Shown: positions 1-7,094 of the stretch, one piece after another
Layout of the letters: each line of letters begins with the position of its first letter
Position numbering within the stretch: the first letter of the stretch is position 1
Assembly: GCA_014584695.1 (NCBI GenBank)
Contig: JACTMI010000044.1
Coordinates: 1-48,902 of the forward strand
Source: Acidobacteriota bacterium
GTDB lineage: Bacteria; Acidobacteriota; Thermoanaerobaculia; Multivoradales; JAGPDF01
DNA length: 48,902 nt
Reading direction: 5' to 3'
Notes under the pieces: generated by a model
Database searches by the model: none
What the model saw: only the letters and a program-made list of their open reading frames with translations
What the model was told of the DNA's origin: nothing
Made by a program: the position numbers and the translations under genes

Positions 1-96
1 TCCTTCTCTGGTCCTTTCCTTCTCTGGTCCTTTCCTTCTCTGGTCCTTTCCTTCTCTGGTCCTTTCCTTCTCTGGTCCTTTCCTTCTCTGGTCCTT
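1..96. repeat. 16-bp tandem repeat, six copies
   Basis: Six consecutive identical copies of a 16-base unit (TCCTTCTCTGGTCCTT) begin at the first base of the window, so the array may continue upstream. A partial pyrimidine-rich tail follows to about base 108. The strand is strongly asymmetric: almost all C/T on plus with one GG per unit. No reading frame is apparent. The function is unknown; replication slippage would explain its growth. Confidence 0.95.
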
Positions 97-170
97 TCCC
101 TTTCCCGGCCCTCCTGGTTCGGGGGCGGTTGGGGTGGGAGGCGGGCCGCCTGTCGGTCGCCAGAAAGGCC

Positions 171-197
171 GAGAGCCGGGCGTGGTGCCCGGCTCTC
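171..197 (-). terminator. Rho-independent-type terminator of the secreted GWALD-repeat gene
   Basis: A perfect 11-bp stem (GAGAGCCGGGC / GCCCGGCTCTC) with a 5-nt loop lies 57 bases past the stop codon of the minus-strand gene at 254-1465. On the minus strand it is followed by GGCCTTTCTG, a short interrupted T-run, which fits an intrinsic terminator read leftwards. Confidence 0.7.
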
Positions 198-253
198 GGT
201 TCGGCAGCGGACCGGCCGGGCGCTCGGGCCCGGTGGTCGTGTGGTGATCGTGC

Positions 254-1465
254 CTACGGGACTTCGTTGCGGATGGTGAAGTACCGCTCGCCCAGGACCG
301 ACGATGCGCCCAGCTGGTCGATCGCCACCGCCTGGAGGTGGTGCTGGCCGTCGGAGGTCACCGTGGTGTCCAAATTGAATGTCCAGCCCGGCGCCGCGCT
401 GTTCGGATAGCCGGGGTAGTGCGAGGTGACGTCGGGCCGCAGCTGGCCGTAGGTCGCGGTGCCGACGAAGTGGCCGTCGAGGTAGATGCGCACCGAGGAG
501 ATCCCCTCGGCGTCGAGCGCCCAGCCCCGGACCGGCGTCACGCCGCTGACCAAGAAGCCATTGTGCGGCTCGTCGATGTAGCCGAACGAGCCTTCGTTGC
601 CGGTGAACTCCGTGCAGGTGAAGATGACCGGCATCTCGGCGACGTTGGCGACCTGACCGGCGATATCGCCCACCCGAATGGTCAGTTGATGGAAGCCGAT
701 CGAGTAGCCGAACTCGATCAGGTAGCCGACGTCGAGCACGAACCGGAAACGCGCGTGCGGCGAGTTGGCGATCGTCGGGAACAGCGACTCCACGTCGAGG
801 CTCGGCAGGCCGTAGCAATTGCTGTAGCCGCCGGTCACCGGCGAGAAGAAGCAGTTCAGGTGGGTGTTGGCGTAGATCGAGCCGTTGATCAACAGCTCGA
901 CGTACTTGACGCCGGTGTCGCCGATCTCGATCCCCTGGTCGAGCGCCCACCCTTCGATCACGCTGTAGCGGCGGGTCGGATCGTTGAGATCGCAGTTGCC
1001 GTAGAGCTCGGCGCTCGGGTTCGGATAGGTGATCTGCCCGAACGGCACCAGATTGTGGGTCGTGTTGTTGATCTGGATCTGCTTGCCTTCGAGCCAGGTC
1101 TGCTCGCCGGTGTTGCTGGTCACTCGTGCGGTGATCGTGTAGAGATCGTTCAGGTAAGGCGTCGAGTCGAGCAGGATGCCGAAGCCCGCCTTGCCCGCGT
1201 CCGGATAGCCGGGAAAGACGAGTTGCACGTCCGGGCGATTCTGACGAATGCCCGCGATCCCGGCGATCACGCCGTTCACGTAGATGTCGACCCGCTCGAT
1301 GCCGTCGTCGTCGAGCGCCCAACCGGTGAGCGGCAGGATGCCGCCGCCGGCGTTCTGGCCGCGGGGCAACCCCTCGAAGACTCCGAATGGCAGCGCCGCC
1401 TGTGCGGGGAGGGCCGCCACGGCGAGCAGAGCGATGCCGATTACCCAGCCTTTTTCGAGGCGCAT
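254..1465 (-). CDS. Secreted protein with three GWALD/Ig-like repeats
   Basis: This 403-residue protein has a clear signal peptide (about residues 1-23, cut after AQA). The ATG at 1465 is preceded by AGGAGA, which decides the start; the open frame continues upstream without purpose. Three repeats carry a GWALD motif (residues 48-52, 172-176, 314-318), each followed by a V-x-Y/L-x-NG or DG strand-turn pattern. Repeats 1 and 3 also share an RPDV...PGYP...LD segment. The strand-rich pattern suggests Ig-like or cadherin-like beta modules displayed outside the cytoplasm. No catalytic motif is seen. It has its own promoter and terminator, so it is monocistronic. The exact role is unknown; adhesion or surface structure is inference. 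Confidence 0.85.
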   Translation of the reverse strand: MRLEKGWVIGIALLAVAALPAQAALPFGVFEGLPRGQNAGGGILPLTGWALDDDGIERVDIYVNGVIAGIAGIRQNRPDVQLVFPGYPDAGKAGFGILLDSTPYLNDLYTITARVTSNTGEQTWLEGKQIQINNTTHNLVPFGQITYPNPSAELYGNCDLNDPTRRYSVIEGWALDQGIEIGDTGVKYVELLINGSIYANTHLNCFFSPVTGGYSNCYGLPSLDVESLFPTIANSPHARFRFVLDVGYLIEFGYSIGFHQLTIRVGDIAGQVANVAEMPVIFTCTEFTGNEGSFGYIDEPHNGFLVSGVTPVRGWALDAEGISSVRIYLDGHFVGTATYGQLRPDVTSHYPGYPNSAAPGWTFNLDTTVTSDGQHHLQAVAIDQLGASSVLGERYFTIRNEVP

Positions 1466-1493
1466 CAGGTCTCCTCCGTTCGAAAGCGTCCGT

Positions 1494-1522
1494 AGTGTGC
1501 GCTGGAGTGGGGAGAAAGTCAA
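1494..1522 (-). promoter_or_regulatory. Sigma-70-type promoter of the GWALD-repeat gene
   Basis: On the minus strand, TTGACT (1517-1522) and CACACT (1494-1499) are separated by exactly 17 bp. They lie about 30 bp upstream of the ATG at 1465, just past the end of the deacetylase gene. The -35 is near consensus and the -10 is weak. Confidence 0.5.
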
Positions 1523-1526
1523 GTGA

Positions 1527-2456
1527 TTACAGCATATTGCGAAGATATCCGCGGACCAGCTCGGGGAGCGCGGCGAGGTCGTAGCCGCCTTCGAGCACCG
1601 ACAGGACGCGGCCATCGCACCGGCGTTCGGCGAATGTGCGCAGCCGATCTCCCCACTCGGCGAAGCCTCCGGCGGTCACCCGCATGCCACCCAGCGGATC
1701 GCCCTGCCACGCGTCGAATCCGGCCGAGACCAGCAGCAGGTCCGGGGCGAAGCGGTCGAGCTCCGGCAGCAGCCGCTCGTCGAAGGCGCGTGCGTAGTCG
1801 GCGTCGCCGCTGCCAGCCGGCAGCGGCAGATTGAGCGTGGCACCCGCCCCGGCTCCCCTGCCCCGTTCGTTCGCCGCGCCCGTGCCCGGATAGAAGGGCC
1901 ACTGATGCAGACTGGCGTAGATGACGTCGGGCCGCTCCTCGAACAGGTGCTGGGAACCGTTGCCGTGATGGACGTCGAAGTCGACGATCGCGACGCGCTC
2001 CAGGCCGTGCCGCCGTCGCGCCCGCTCGGCGGCGATCGCCACCGTGTTCAGGTAGCAGAAGCCCATCGCCCGGTCCCGCTCGGCGTGATGCCCTGGCGGC
2101 CGAACCGCCGCGAAGGCCCCGTTCCCACGGTCCGCCAGCACGTGCTCCAGGGCGGCGAGAGTCGCCGCCGCGGCCGCTCGCGCAGCCCCCAGCGTTCCCG
2201 CGCCGAGCGGATTGTCGGCGCTGTCGAGGAGACCGTCGCCGCGCTCTACGGCACGAGCGAACCGTGCCAGATAGTCCGGATCGTGGACGGCCGCCAGCGC
2301 CTCGTCGAGCCCGTCCACCGGCGGTGCCGCGACGACGTCGATACCGTCGGCGCCGGTGAGCCCGGCCAGCACGCCGGCGACGCGCTCTGGACGCTCCGGG
2401 AAACCGGCCGGAGCGGGATGCTCCAGGCAGCGCGGGTCGGTGTAGACGCGGATCAC
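1527..2456 (-). CDS. Histone deacetylase family (AcuC/HDAC-like) amidohydrolase
   Basis: A 309-residue class of zinc deacetylase acting on acetylated lysine, polyamine or small-molecule amides. Family motifs are complete: RPPGHH with His123-His124, the zinc ligands Asp161 and His163 in DFDVHHGNG, Asp248 in SAGFDAWQGDP, and Tyr292 in LEGGYDL. The GTG start at 2456 lies 9 bp after the stop of the sigma-factor gene, without a strong Shine-Dalgarno, suggesting translational coupling. No signal peptide, so it is cytoplasmic. The substrate cannot be told from sequence: bacterial members include acetylpolyamine amidohydrolases and AcuC, which deacetylates acetyl-CoA synthetase. Length and motif spacing are normal. 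Confidence 0.9.
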   Translation of the reverse strand: MIRVYTDPRCLEHPAPAGFPERPERVAGVLAGLTGADGIDVVAAPPVDGLDEALAAVHDPDYLARFARAVERGDGLLDSADNPLGAGTLGAARAAAAATLAALEHVLADRGNGAFAAVRPPGHHAERDRAMGFCYLNTVAIAAERARRRHGLERVAIVDFDVHHGNGSQHLFEERPDVIYASLHQWPFYPGTGAANERGRGAGAGATLNLPLPAGSGDADYARAFDERLLPELDRFAPDLLLVSAGFDAWQGDPLGGMRVTAGGFAEWGDRLRTFAERRCDGRVLSVLEGGYDLAALPELVRGYLRNML

Positions 2457-2465
2457 CGCGGCAGT

Positions 2466-3140
2466 TTATCCGCGCCGGGCACCCGGCCGAACCGGACAGG
2501 CCTCGCCGGCCGCGAGCAGCCGGCGGCGCAACCGGTGCAGCAGGCAGTCGACCGCGCTGCGGGTCCAGCGACCGCCCATCTTCTCCGCCACTTCGGCGCT
2601 CGAGAGACCGCGCATCCAGGCGAGGCGGATGACGCGGCAGCGCTCTGGCGTTGCCCGCCGCCCGAGGATCTGCCGACACCGGCGCAGAAACCCCTGCGCC
2701 CGCTCACGCGCCAGGAGCCGGGCTTCGGGACAGGCCCGGCGGTCGGCGAGCCCCGCCGAGCCGTCGTGGAGATCCGCGAGCGAGGTGGGGTCGAGCGGGG
2801 GGCGCCGCTTGTGCGCCGCCGCGGCACGCAGCGCGTCGGCGACGACCGTCGCGGCGATCCGGCGCAGGTACTGCCCCGCCTCACCCTCCGAGGCGCCGCG
2901 AAAGATGGTCAGGGCTCGCCGGTCGCGTTCGAGCAGGCGGCAGAAGACCTCCTGCTCGAGATCCTCCGCGAGATCGCGCGCCGGGAAGGCGCCGGCGGCG
3001 AGGAGGGAGTTGCGAACAGCGGCTCGGATGCGCGGCGCCGCGGCGAGCAGGAACGCCTCCCACTCCACGGCCTCCGAGGGGGCCTCGGCACAAGCTCTCA
3101 GCAGATCCGGCGCGACATCGGGTTGAAATCTGGAATGCAC
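2466..3140 (-). CDS. Sigma-70 family RNA polymerase sigma factor (ECF-like)
   Basis: A 224-residue protein with two sigma modules. Region 2 is around EDLEQEVFCRLLERD, followed by the helix with YLRRIAATVVADALR. Region 4 is a C-terminal helix-turn-helix with SSAEVAEKMGG and RSAVDCLLHRLRRRL. The linker between them is short, as in ECF factors. I chose the GTG at 3140 because AAGGGAG lies 6 nt upstream; a longer frame starts with GTG at 3173 but has no ribosome site. No anti-sigma factor is adjacent. The next gene is a deacetylase 9 bp downstream, so the pair is one operon. Targets are unknown. Confidence 0.85.
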   Translation of the reverse strand: MHSRFQPDVAPDLLRACAEAPSEAVEWEAFLLAAAPRIRAAVRNSLLAAGAFPARDLAEDLEQEVFCRLLERDRRALTIFRGASEGEAGQYLRRIAATVVADALRAAAAHKRRPPLDPTSLADLHDGSAGLADRRACPEARLLARERAQGFLRRCRQILGRRATPERCRVIRLAWMRGLSSAEVAEKMGGRWTRSAVDCLLHRLRRRLLAAGEACPVRPGARRG

Positions 3141-3187
3141 TCTCCACTCCCTTCGAAAAAGGAGCGGAGGCACCGAGAATGCGCGAA

Positions 3188-3311
3188 GGGCCGGGCGAAG
3201 GCCCGGCCCGTTCAGCGACGGTGCCGGGCGAAGGCCCGGCCCGTTCAGCGACGGCGCCGGGCGAAGGCCCGGCCCGTTTCGAGACGAAGGGCCGGGCGGT
3301 GAACCCGGCCC
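3188..3311. repeat. Array of four tandem hairpins, 33-bp period
   Basis: Three hairpins repeat with an exact 33-bp period: 3188-3209 (9-bp stem GGGCCGGGC, loop GAAG), 3223-3240 and 3256-3273 (7-bp stem GCCGGGC, loop GAAG). They are separated by CCGTTCAGCGACGG-type linkers. A fourth, divergent hairpin follows at 3289-3311 (GGGCCGGG / CCCGGCCC, 7-nt loop). The array fills the gap between the amidohydrolase stop and the sigma-factor start. No T-tract follows, so simple intrinsic termination is uncertain. It looks like a small REP-type cluster. Confidence 0.9.
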
Positions 3312-3350
3312 ATCAGGACATCGTGAAGCTAGCAGGCCCGGAATCCGGGG

Positions 3351-4739
3351 TCAAGCGGGCCGGGAGAGAGCCGCTCGGCGCTCGACAGCTGCCGCCGCGC
3401 GGCTCGCCTCCCGTGCGATGGTCTCCAGGTCCAGCCGGGTCAGCCGGCCCCCGGAGACTTGCAGCTCGCCGTCCACCACCACGTCGCGGACCGCGGCGGG
3501 CGAGCCGCCCAAGACCAGCCGGTCGTGCGGATCGACCCCGGGCGCGACGACCAGCTCCGGGCGCTCGAGCGCCACGACGATCAGATCCGCTCTCTTGCCC
3601 AGCTCGAGCGTGCCGATCTGGTCGGCCAGACCGATCGCGCGTGCCCCCTCGGAAGTCGCCAACCGGAGCGTTTCGAGCCCGCCCAGGGAACCCGGGCCCG
3701 CCCGCAATGTCTGCAGGCGCAGCGCCAGGCGCATCTCCTCCCAGGCGTCGAGCCGGTTGTTGCAGGGGGCGCCATCCGCGCCGATACCGACGGGAATCCC
3801 GGCGCGAAGCAGGCCCGTGACCCGCGCGATACCGGAGCCCAGCTTCAGGTTGGCGCCCGGACAGTGGACGACGCTGAAGCGCCGACGGGCGAGGCCGGGC
3901 CAGTGCCGGGGCCGGAGCCAGACGCCGTGGGCGATGCGCAGGTCCTGGTCGAGCAGCCCGAGATCCCGGAACAATTCGATCTCGTCTCGCCCCTGATTGG
4001 CCCGCCGCACCGCCGCGGTCTCCTCGCGCTGCTCGAGCGCGTGGGTGTGGACCGGCAGCCCGCGGCTCTCGGCGAGCTCGCGGATGCCCGCGAAGAGTGC
4101 GGGCGAGCAGGAGAGGGCGAATCGGGGGTTGAGCAGGTAGCCGACCCGCCCGGCCGCGGCGCCGTGCCAGCGCTCGGCCAGCGCGGCGGTCTCGGCAAGG
4201 CAGTCGTCGGTCCGTTCGGCGAGCCGCGGCGGCAGCCCGTCGCCGGTGTCCATCAGGCACTTGCCCGCCAACGCCCTCAGGCCGGATTCGGCGATCGCCG
4301 CGAGCAGGGCGCCGGCCTCCGGCCCCAGACCGATGTCCTGGACGGTCGTGGTGCCACCGAGCAGACACTCGGCCGCGCCGAGCAGCCCCGACCAGTACGC
4401 GGACTCCTCGTCGTGCGCGGCTTCGAGCGGCCAGATCCGCTCGCGCAGCCAGGGCAGCAGCCGCCGCTCTTCGGCGAGACCGCGAAAGAGGGTCTGGCCG
4501 AGATGGATGTGCCCTTGAATCAACCCCGGCAGCACCAGGCAGCCGCGGGCATCGAGGATCTGGGCACCGGGCGGCGGCTCGATCGTGGCCGCGAGGCCGG
4601 TGATTCGCCGCCCTTCGACCAACAGGTCCCAGCCCGACCGCACCGAGGCCGCCGGATCGAGGGTCAGGATCGTGCCGCCGCGAACCAGCAGGGCGCCGGG
4701 AGGTTCGGCCGCCGGAGCGTCTCTGCTGCCCTGGCTCAC
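3351..4739 (-). CDS. Amidohydrolase-superfamily deaminase/hydrolase (SsnA/TrzN/MtaD-like)
   Basis: A 462-residue metal-dependent hydrolase of the ATZ/TRZ/guanine-deaminase branch. Metal and active-site motifs appear in order: GHIHLGQT (HxH), HTHALEQ, AHGVWL, HCPGANLKLGSG and GADGAPCNN with the catalytic Asp. An N-terminal and C-terminal beta-sandwich flank the barrel. Likely substrates are an aromatic base or aminated ring (guanine, thioadenosine or 8-oxoguanine type); the exact one cannot be named. The GTG start at 4739 follows a GGGGGAGGG ribosome site. It begins only 15 bp past the T-tract of the rpmG terminator, so it is transcribed separately from rpmG. Confidence 0.85.
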   Translation of the reverse strand: MSQGSRDAPAAEPPGALLVRGGTILTLDPAASVRSGWDLLVEGRRITGLAATIEPPPGAQILDARGCLVLPGLIQGHIHLGQTLFRGLAEERRLLPWLRERIWPLEAAHDEESAYWSGLLGAAECLLGGTTTVQDIGLGPEAGALLAAIAESGLRALAGKCLMDTGDGLPPRLAERTDDCLAETAALAERWHGAAAGRVGYLLNPRFALSCSPALFAGIRELAESRGLPVHTHALEQREETAAVRRANQGRDEIELFRDLGLLDQDLRIAHGVWLRPRHWPGLARRRFSVVHCPGANLKLGSGIARVTGLLRAGIPVGIGADGAPCNNRLDAWEEMRLALRLQTLRAGPGSLGGLETLRLATSEGARAIGLADQIGTLELGKRADLIVVALERPELVVAPGVDPHDRLVLGGSPAAVRDVVVDGELQVSGGRLTRLDLETIAREASRAAAAVERRAALSRPA

Positions 4740-4753
4740 TCCGCCCTCCCCCG

Positions 4754-4783
4754 AAAAGAAAAAGGCCCCGGCTGCCCGGGACC
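4754..4783 (-). terminator. Intrinsic terminator of rpmG
   Basis: On the minus strand an 8-bp stem (GGTCCCGG / CCGGGGCC, one T-G pair, 4-nt loop) is followed by TTTTTCTTTT. This is a textbook Rho-independent terminator 36 bp past the rpmG stop codon. Confidence 0.9.
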
Positions 4784-4818
4784 CTTCTCCGACCGCGGCC
4801 GCAGGCAGCGATCCGCTC

Positions 4819-4974
4819 TCAGCGCAGCTTCTCCTCGACGAACTCGACGTGCTTGCGCGCCTTGGGGTCGTACTTCTTGAGGCGGATCTTCTCGCTCGAC
4901 GTCTTCTTGTTCTTGGTCGTGGTGTAGAAGTAGCCGGTGCCGGCCGAGGAGACGAGCTTGATCTTGTCGCGCAT
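4819..4974 (-). CDS. rpmG: 50S ribosomal protein L33
   Basis: A 51-residue ribosomal protein starting MRDKIKL, with the L33 core [12 protein letters not shown] and [17 protein letters not shown]. It lacks the two CxxC pairs of zinc-binding L33 forms, so it is the zinc-independent type. The ATG at 4974 has AGAAGGG eight bases upstream; the open frame extends further but that part is not L33. It is downstream of tRNA-Val and tRNA-Asp on the same strand and followed by a strong terminator. The tRNAs and rpmG are probably one transcript. Confidence 0.95.
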   Translation of the reverse strand: MRDKIKLVSSAGTGYFYTTTKNKKTSSEKIRLKKYDPKARKHVEFVEEKLR

Positions 4975-5045
4975 GTCGTGAACCCTTCTCTTGCCTGCCG
5001 GCCGCGCCGGTTCCGGCGGCGGGGGCAACGTCCAGGAAGCGCTAC

Positions 5046-5122
<77 letters not shown>

Positions 5123-5203
5123 GCTGGCGACGCTTCCAATTCCGCGGCGGCCGGTCGGCCACCCTCGAAACCCTCTCCGAACGCCCGCCGACCCTGCGGT
5201 CGG

Positions 5204-5275
5204 TGGGAGGTGAGGGATTCGAACCTTCGACCCCCTGCGTGTAAAGCAGGTGCTCTACCGCTGAGCTAACCTCCC
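5204..5275 (-). tRNA. tRNA-Val (anticodon TAC)
   Basis: The minus strand gives a GGGAGGT / ACCTCCC acceptor stem. The D arm contains TAGCTCAGCGGTAGAGC, the anticodon stem is CCTGC / GCAGG with loop TTTACAC, and the T arm contains GGTTCGAATCC. Discriminator A is present; only CC of the CCA end is encoded. It is first in the tRNA-Val, tRNA-Asp, rpmG unit. Confidence 0.97.
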
Positions 5276-5291
5276 CGGCCCGAGCCGAAGG

Positions 5292-5321
5292 ATCGTATGC
5301 GACGCGAGACGGGCAAGTCAA
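5292..5321 (-). promoter_or_regulatory. Promoter of the tRNA-Val/tRNA-Asp/rpmG unit
   Basis: TTGACT (5316-5321) and TACGAT (5292-5297) on the minus strand are 18 bp apart. The predicted start site falls about 10 bp before the 5' end of tRNA-Val. This is a good sigma-70-type match. Confidence 0.6.
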
Positions 5322-5399
5322 CGGCGCACTGTCGGCTGCGGCCTGCCGCCGTGAGCTGGCGACGGGCCGCCATTCCGCAACCCGGTCCGCCGCCCGTCC

Positions 5400-5428
5400 T
5401 GGACACTTGCGGCGGCGATTGGCACAAT
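5400..5428 (+). promoter_or_regulatory. Promoter of the superoxide dismutase gene
   Basis: TGGACA (5400-5405) and CACAAT (5423-5428) are separated by 17 bp and lie 28 bp before the ATG. The leader carries the AAAGGAG ribosome site. Confidence 0.5.
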
Positions 5429-5455
5429 CAGCCACGACGCGAAAGGAGTCGTCTC

Positions 5456-6064
5456 ATGCACGAATTGCCCAAGCTTCCCTACGCTTTCGACGCGCTCGAG
5501 CCGCACATCGACGCGCGCACCATGGAGATCCACCACGGCAAGCACCACCAGGCTTACGTCGACAACCTGAACAAGGCCGTCGGGCAGGCGCCCGAGCTCG
5601 CCGGCAAGGCGGTCGAGGAGATCCTGCGCGGTTTCGCCGCGGTGGCCGAAGCGGTCAAGGGCGCGGTGCGGAACCACGGCGGCGGCCACGCCAACCACAG
5701 CCTGTTCTGGGAGGTGATGGGCCCGGGGGGCGGCGGCGCGCCGGCGGGTGACCTCGCCAAGGCCATCGACACCGAGGTCGGCGGCATGACCGCTCTCCAG
5801 GAGAAGCTGACCGCGGCGGCGATGGGCCAGTTCGGCTCCGGCTGGGGCTGGCTGGTGGTCGCCGACGGCAAGCTCGAGGTGATCGCCCGGCCCAACCAGG
5901 ACAGCCCGCTGATGGAGGGCAAGACCCCCATCCTCGGCGTCGACGTCTGGGAGCACGCCTACTACCTCCACTACCAGAACCGGCGCGCCGACTACCTCAA
6001 GGCCTGGTGGAACACGGTTCGCTGGGACAAAGTCGCCGCACGGTTCGCGGCGGCGCGGGGCTGA
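5456..6064 (+). CDS. sodA: Superoxide dismutase, Mn/Fe family
   Basis: A 202-residue cytoplasmic enzyme converting superoxide to oxygen and hydrogen peroxide. The four metal ligands are visible: His26 in IHHGKHH, His81 in NHSLFW, Asp163 and His167 in DVWEHAYY. Gln125 in the GQFGSGWGW segment is placed as in Mn enzymes, so Mn is favoured, but metal choice is not certain from sequence. The ATG at 5456 has AAAGGAG seven bases upstream; an upstream in-frame extension has no ribosome site. It has its own promoter and no operon partners. Confidence 0.95.
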   Translation: MHELPKLPYAFDALEPHIDARTMEIHHGKHHQAYVDNLNKAVGQAPELAGKAVEEILRGFAAVAEAVKGAVRNHGGGHANHSLFWEVMGPGGGGAPAGDLAKAIDTEVGGMTALQEKLTAAAMGQFGSGWGWLVVADGKLEVIARPNQDSPLMEGKTPILGVDVWEHAYYLHYQNRRADYLKAWWNTVRWDKVAARFAAARG

Positions 6065-6133
6065 CCCGCGCGGGCCGGCCGCCGCAGCTCCATCCGGCGG
6101 CGGCGGGGTCCCGAAGGAAGCCATCGTTCGCCG

Positions 6134-6139
6134 TATAAT
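6134..6139 (+). promoter_or_regulatory. Consensus -10 box upstream of the CAT-anticodon tRNA
   Basis: A perfect TATAAT lies 85 bp before the tRNA 5' end. No good -35 is seen at 16-18 bp upstream. If used, the precursor has a leader of about 78 nt. Confidence 0.4.
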
Positions 6140-6223
6140 GCGGCACTCCGCCCGGTGCGGTCCGGCCTCTTCGATGGTTGGCCGCGAGCGATCGGCCGAG
6201 CGCGCAAGGCCGTCACTCCATCC

Positions 6224-6299
6224 GGCGGTGTAGCTCAGGGGTTAGAGCGAGCGACTCATAATCGCTAGGTCGGTGGTTCGAACCCACCCACCGCCACCA
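6224..6299 (+). tRNA. tRNA with CAT anticodon, probably tRNA-Ile2 (lysidine-modified)
   Basis: The cloverleaf has a GGCGGTG / CACCGCC acceptor stem, a D arm with TAGCTCAGGGGTTAGAGC, the anticodon arm AGCGA-CTCATAA-TCGCT, a T arm with GGTTCGAACC, discriminator A and an encoded CCA. The CAT anticodon allows Met or Ile2. The CGACTCATAATCG anticodon arm resembles known bacterial tRNA-Ile2 more than elongator Met. TilS, which makes lysidine on tRNA-Ile2, is encoded 0.8 kb downstream. Identity as Ile2 is inference; the tRNA itself is certain. Confidence 0.93.
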
Positions 6300-6322
6300 C
6301 GACGATTTCCAGCACGAGGAAA

Positions 6323-6348
6323 GGGCCGGCCGTTGGAACGGCCGGCCC
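6323..6348. terminator. Strong hairpin between the tRNA and the IPTL-type gene
   Basis: A near-perfect inverted repeat (GGGCCGGCCGTT / AACGGCCGGCCC) lies 23 bp past the tRNA and 57 bp past the stop of the convergent minus-strand gene. On the minus strand it is followed by CTTTCC, a weak T-run; on plus there is none. It probably ends transcription in one or both directions. Confidence 0.6.
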
Positions 6349-6405
6349 TGGTGTGCGCTCCCTGGTGCGGCCCTAGGGCCGGCGTGGAGCTTCTCCGCTC
6401 GCGGA

Positions 6406-6984
6406 CTATCGCGTCAGCGACACCCGGCGGCGCGCGATCCAGATCGCCGCCGTCGCGCCGAGCAGGAGGATCATCGCGACCAGGCCCGTGCGGCCCATCG
6501 TCGGGATGTCGAGTAGCACGTTCTCGGCCGGGCAGACCGGCGCGGCTCCCGTGCAGATGTCGCTGATGTCCAGGTTGCCGTTCGAGTCGAAGGTGACCGT
6601 GGCCCCGACACCCAGCTGGTCCTCGAGGTAGACGCCCAGCCCGGCCGCTCCCTGCAACACGGGCTCGGTCTGCTGGTGGACCAAGCAGTAGTTGTGATTG
6701 CCGCCGTTCCCGGGGAAGCTGAGCGGATAGCCGCCGCGGTAATTGCCGTCGTCCCACATGTTGATCGCCGCGGTCACCTCGACCCCCACGTTCGGCGTGG
6801 CCACGGTGCCCATGATGAGCGCGTAGCAGCCGTTGACCACCAGGATCTCCATCGTGCCATCGGTGATCGTTGGCCCACCCTCCGGGCCCGCCGGGGCCAG
6901 CGGTCCCCGGTTCCCATCCGCTTGCACGGTCGGCGCGAGCAGCATGCTGCCGAGAACAGACGCCGCGATTACGAGCCTGCGCAT
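6406..6984 (-). CDS. Exported protein with IPTL-CTERM-like C-terminal sorting signal
   Basis: A 192-residue protein with an N-terminal signal peptide (about residues 1-22, ending VQA). Its C-terminal tail has a short DIPTMG motif, a hydrophobic segment (GLVAMILLLGATAAIWI) and a final basic RRR cluster. That tripartite tail is the layout of IPTL-CTERM sorting signals, here with Met in place of Leu. The middle is acidic, Gly/Asn-rich and has four Cys. The ATG at 6984 has GGAAGGAG five bases upstream. A TAGAAT box (minus strand, 7047-7052) could be its -10. No sortase-like enzyme is encoded in the window. The function is unknown. Confidence 0.85.
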   Translation of the reverse strand: MRRLVIAASVLGSMLLAPTVQADGNRGPLAPAGPEGGPTITDGTMEILVVNGCYALIMGTVATPNVGVEVTAAINMWDDGNYRGGYPLSFPGNGGNHNYCLVHQQTEPVLQGAAGLGVYLEDQLGVGATVTFDSNGNLDISDICTGAAPVCPAENVLLDIPTMGRTGLVAMILLLGATAAIWIARRRVSLTR

Positions 6985-7094
6985 ACGAACTCCTTCCTCT
7001 TCTGAGCGCCGAGCGCCCGACGGTACGCAACTGCTGATTTGCTCGTATTCTAGCTCATTCTCGGCGCTACGCGCCGGAGACCGAGCCCCGACCG

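Noticed and set aside
3188-3311. CRISPR array in the 33-bp repeats
   Set aside because: The repeats are directly tandem, with no unique spacers and no cas genes nearby. The same holds for the 26-bp array at 39170.
5419-5436. Sigma-54 promoter before the dismutase gene (TTGGCAC at 5419)
   Set aside because: The -24-like TTGGCAC is present but the -12 element reads GCCAC instead of TTGC at the required spacing; a sigma-70-type pair covers the same place better.
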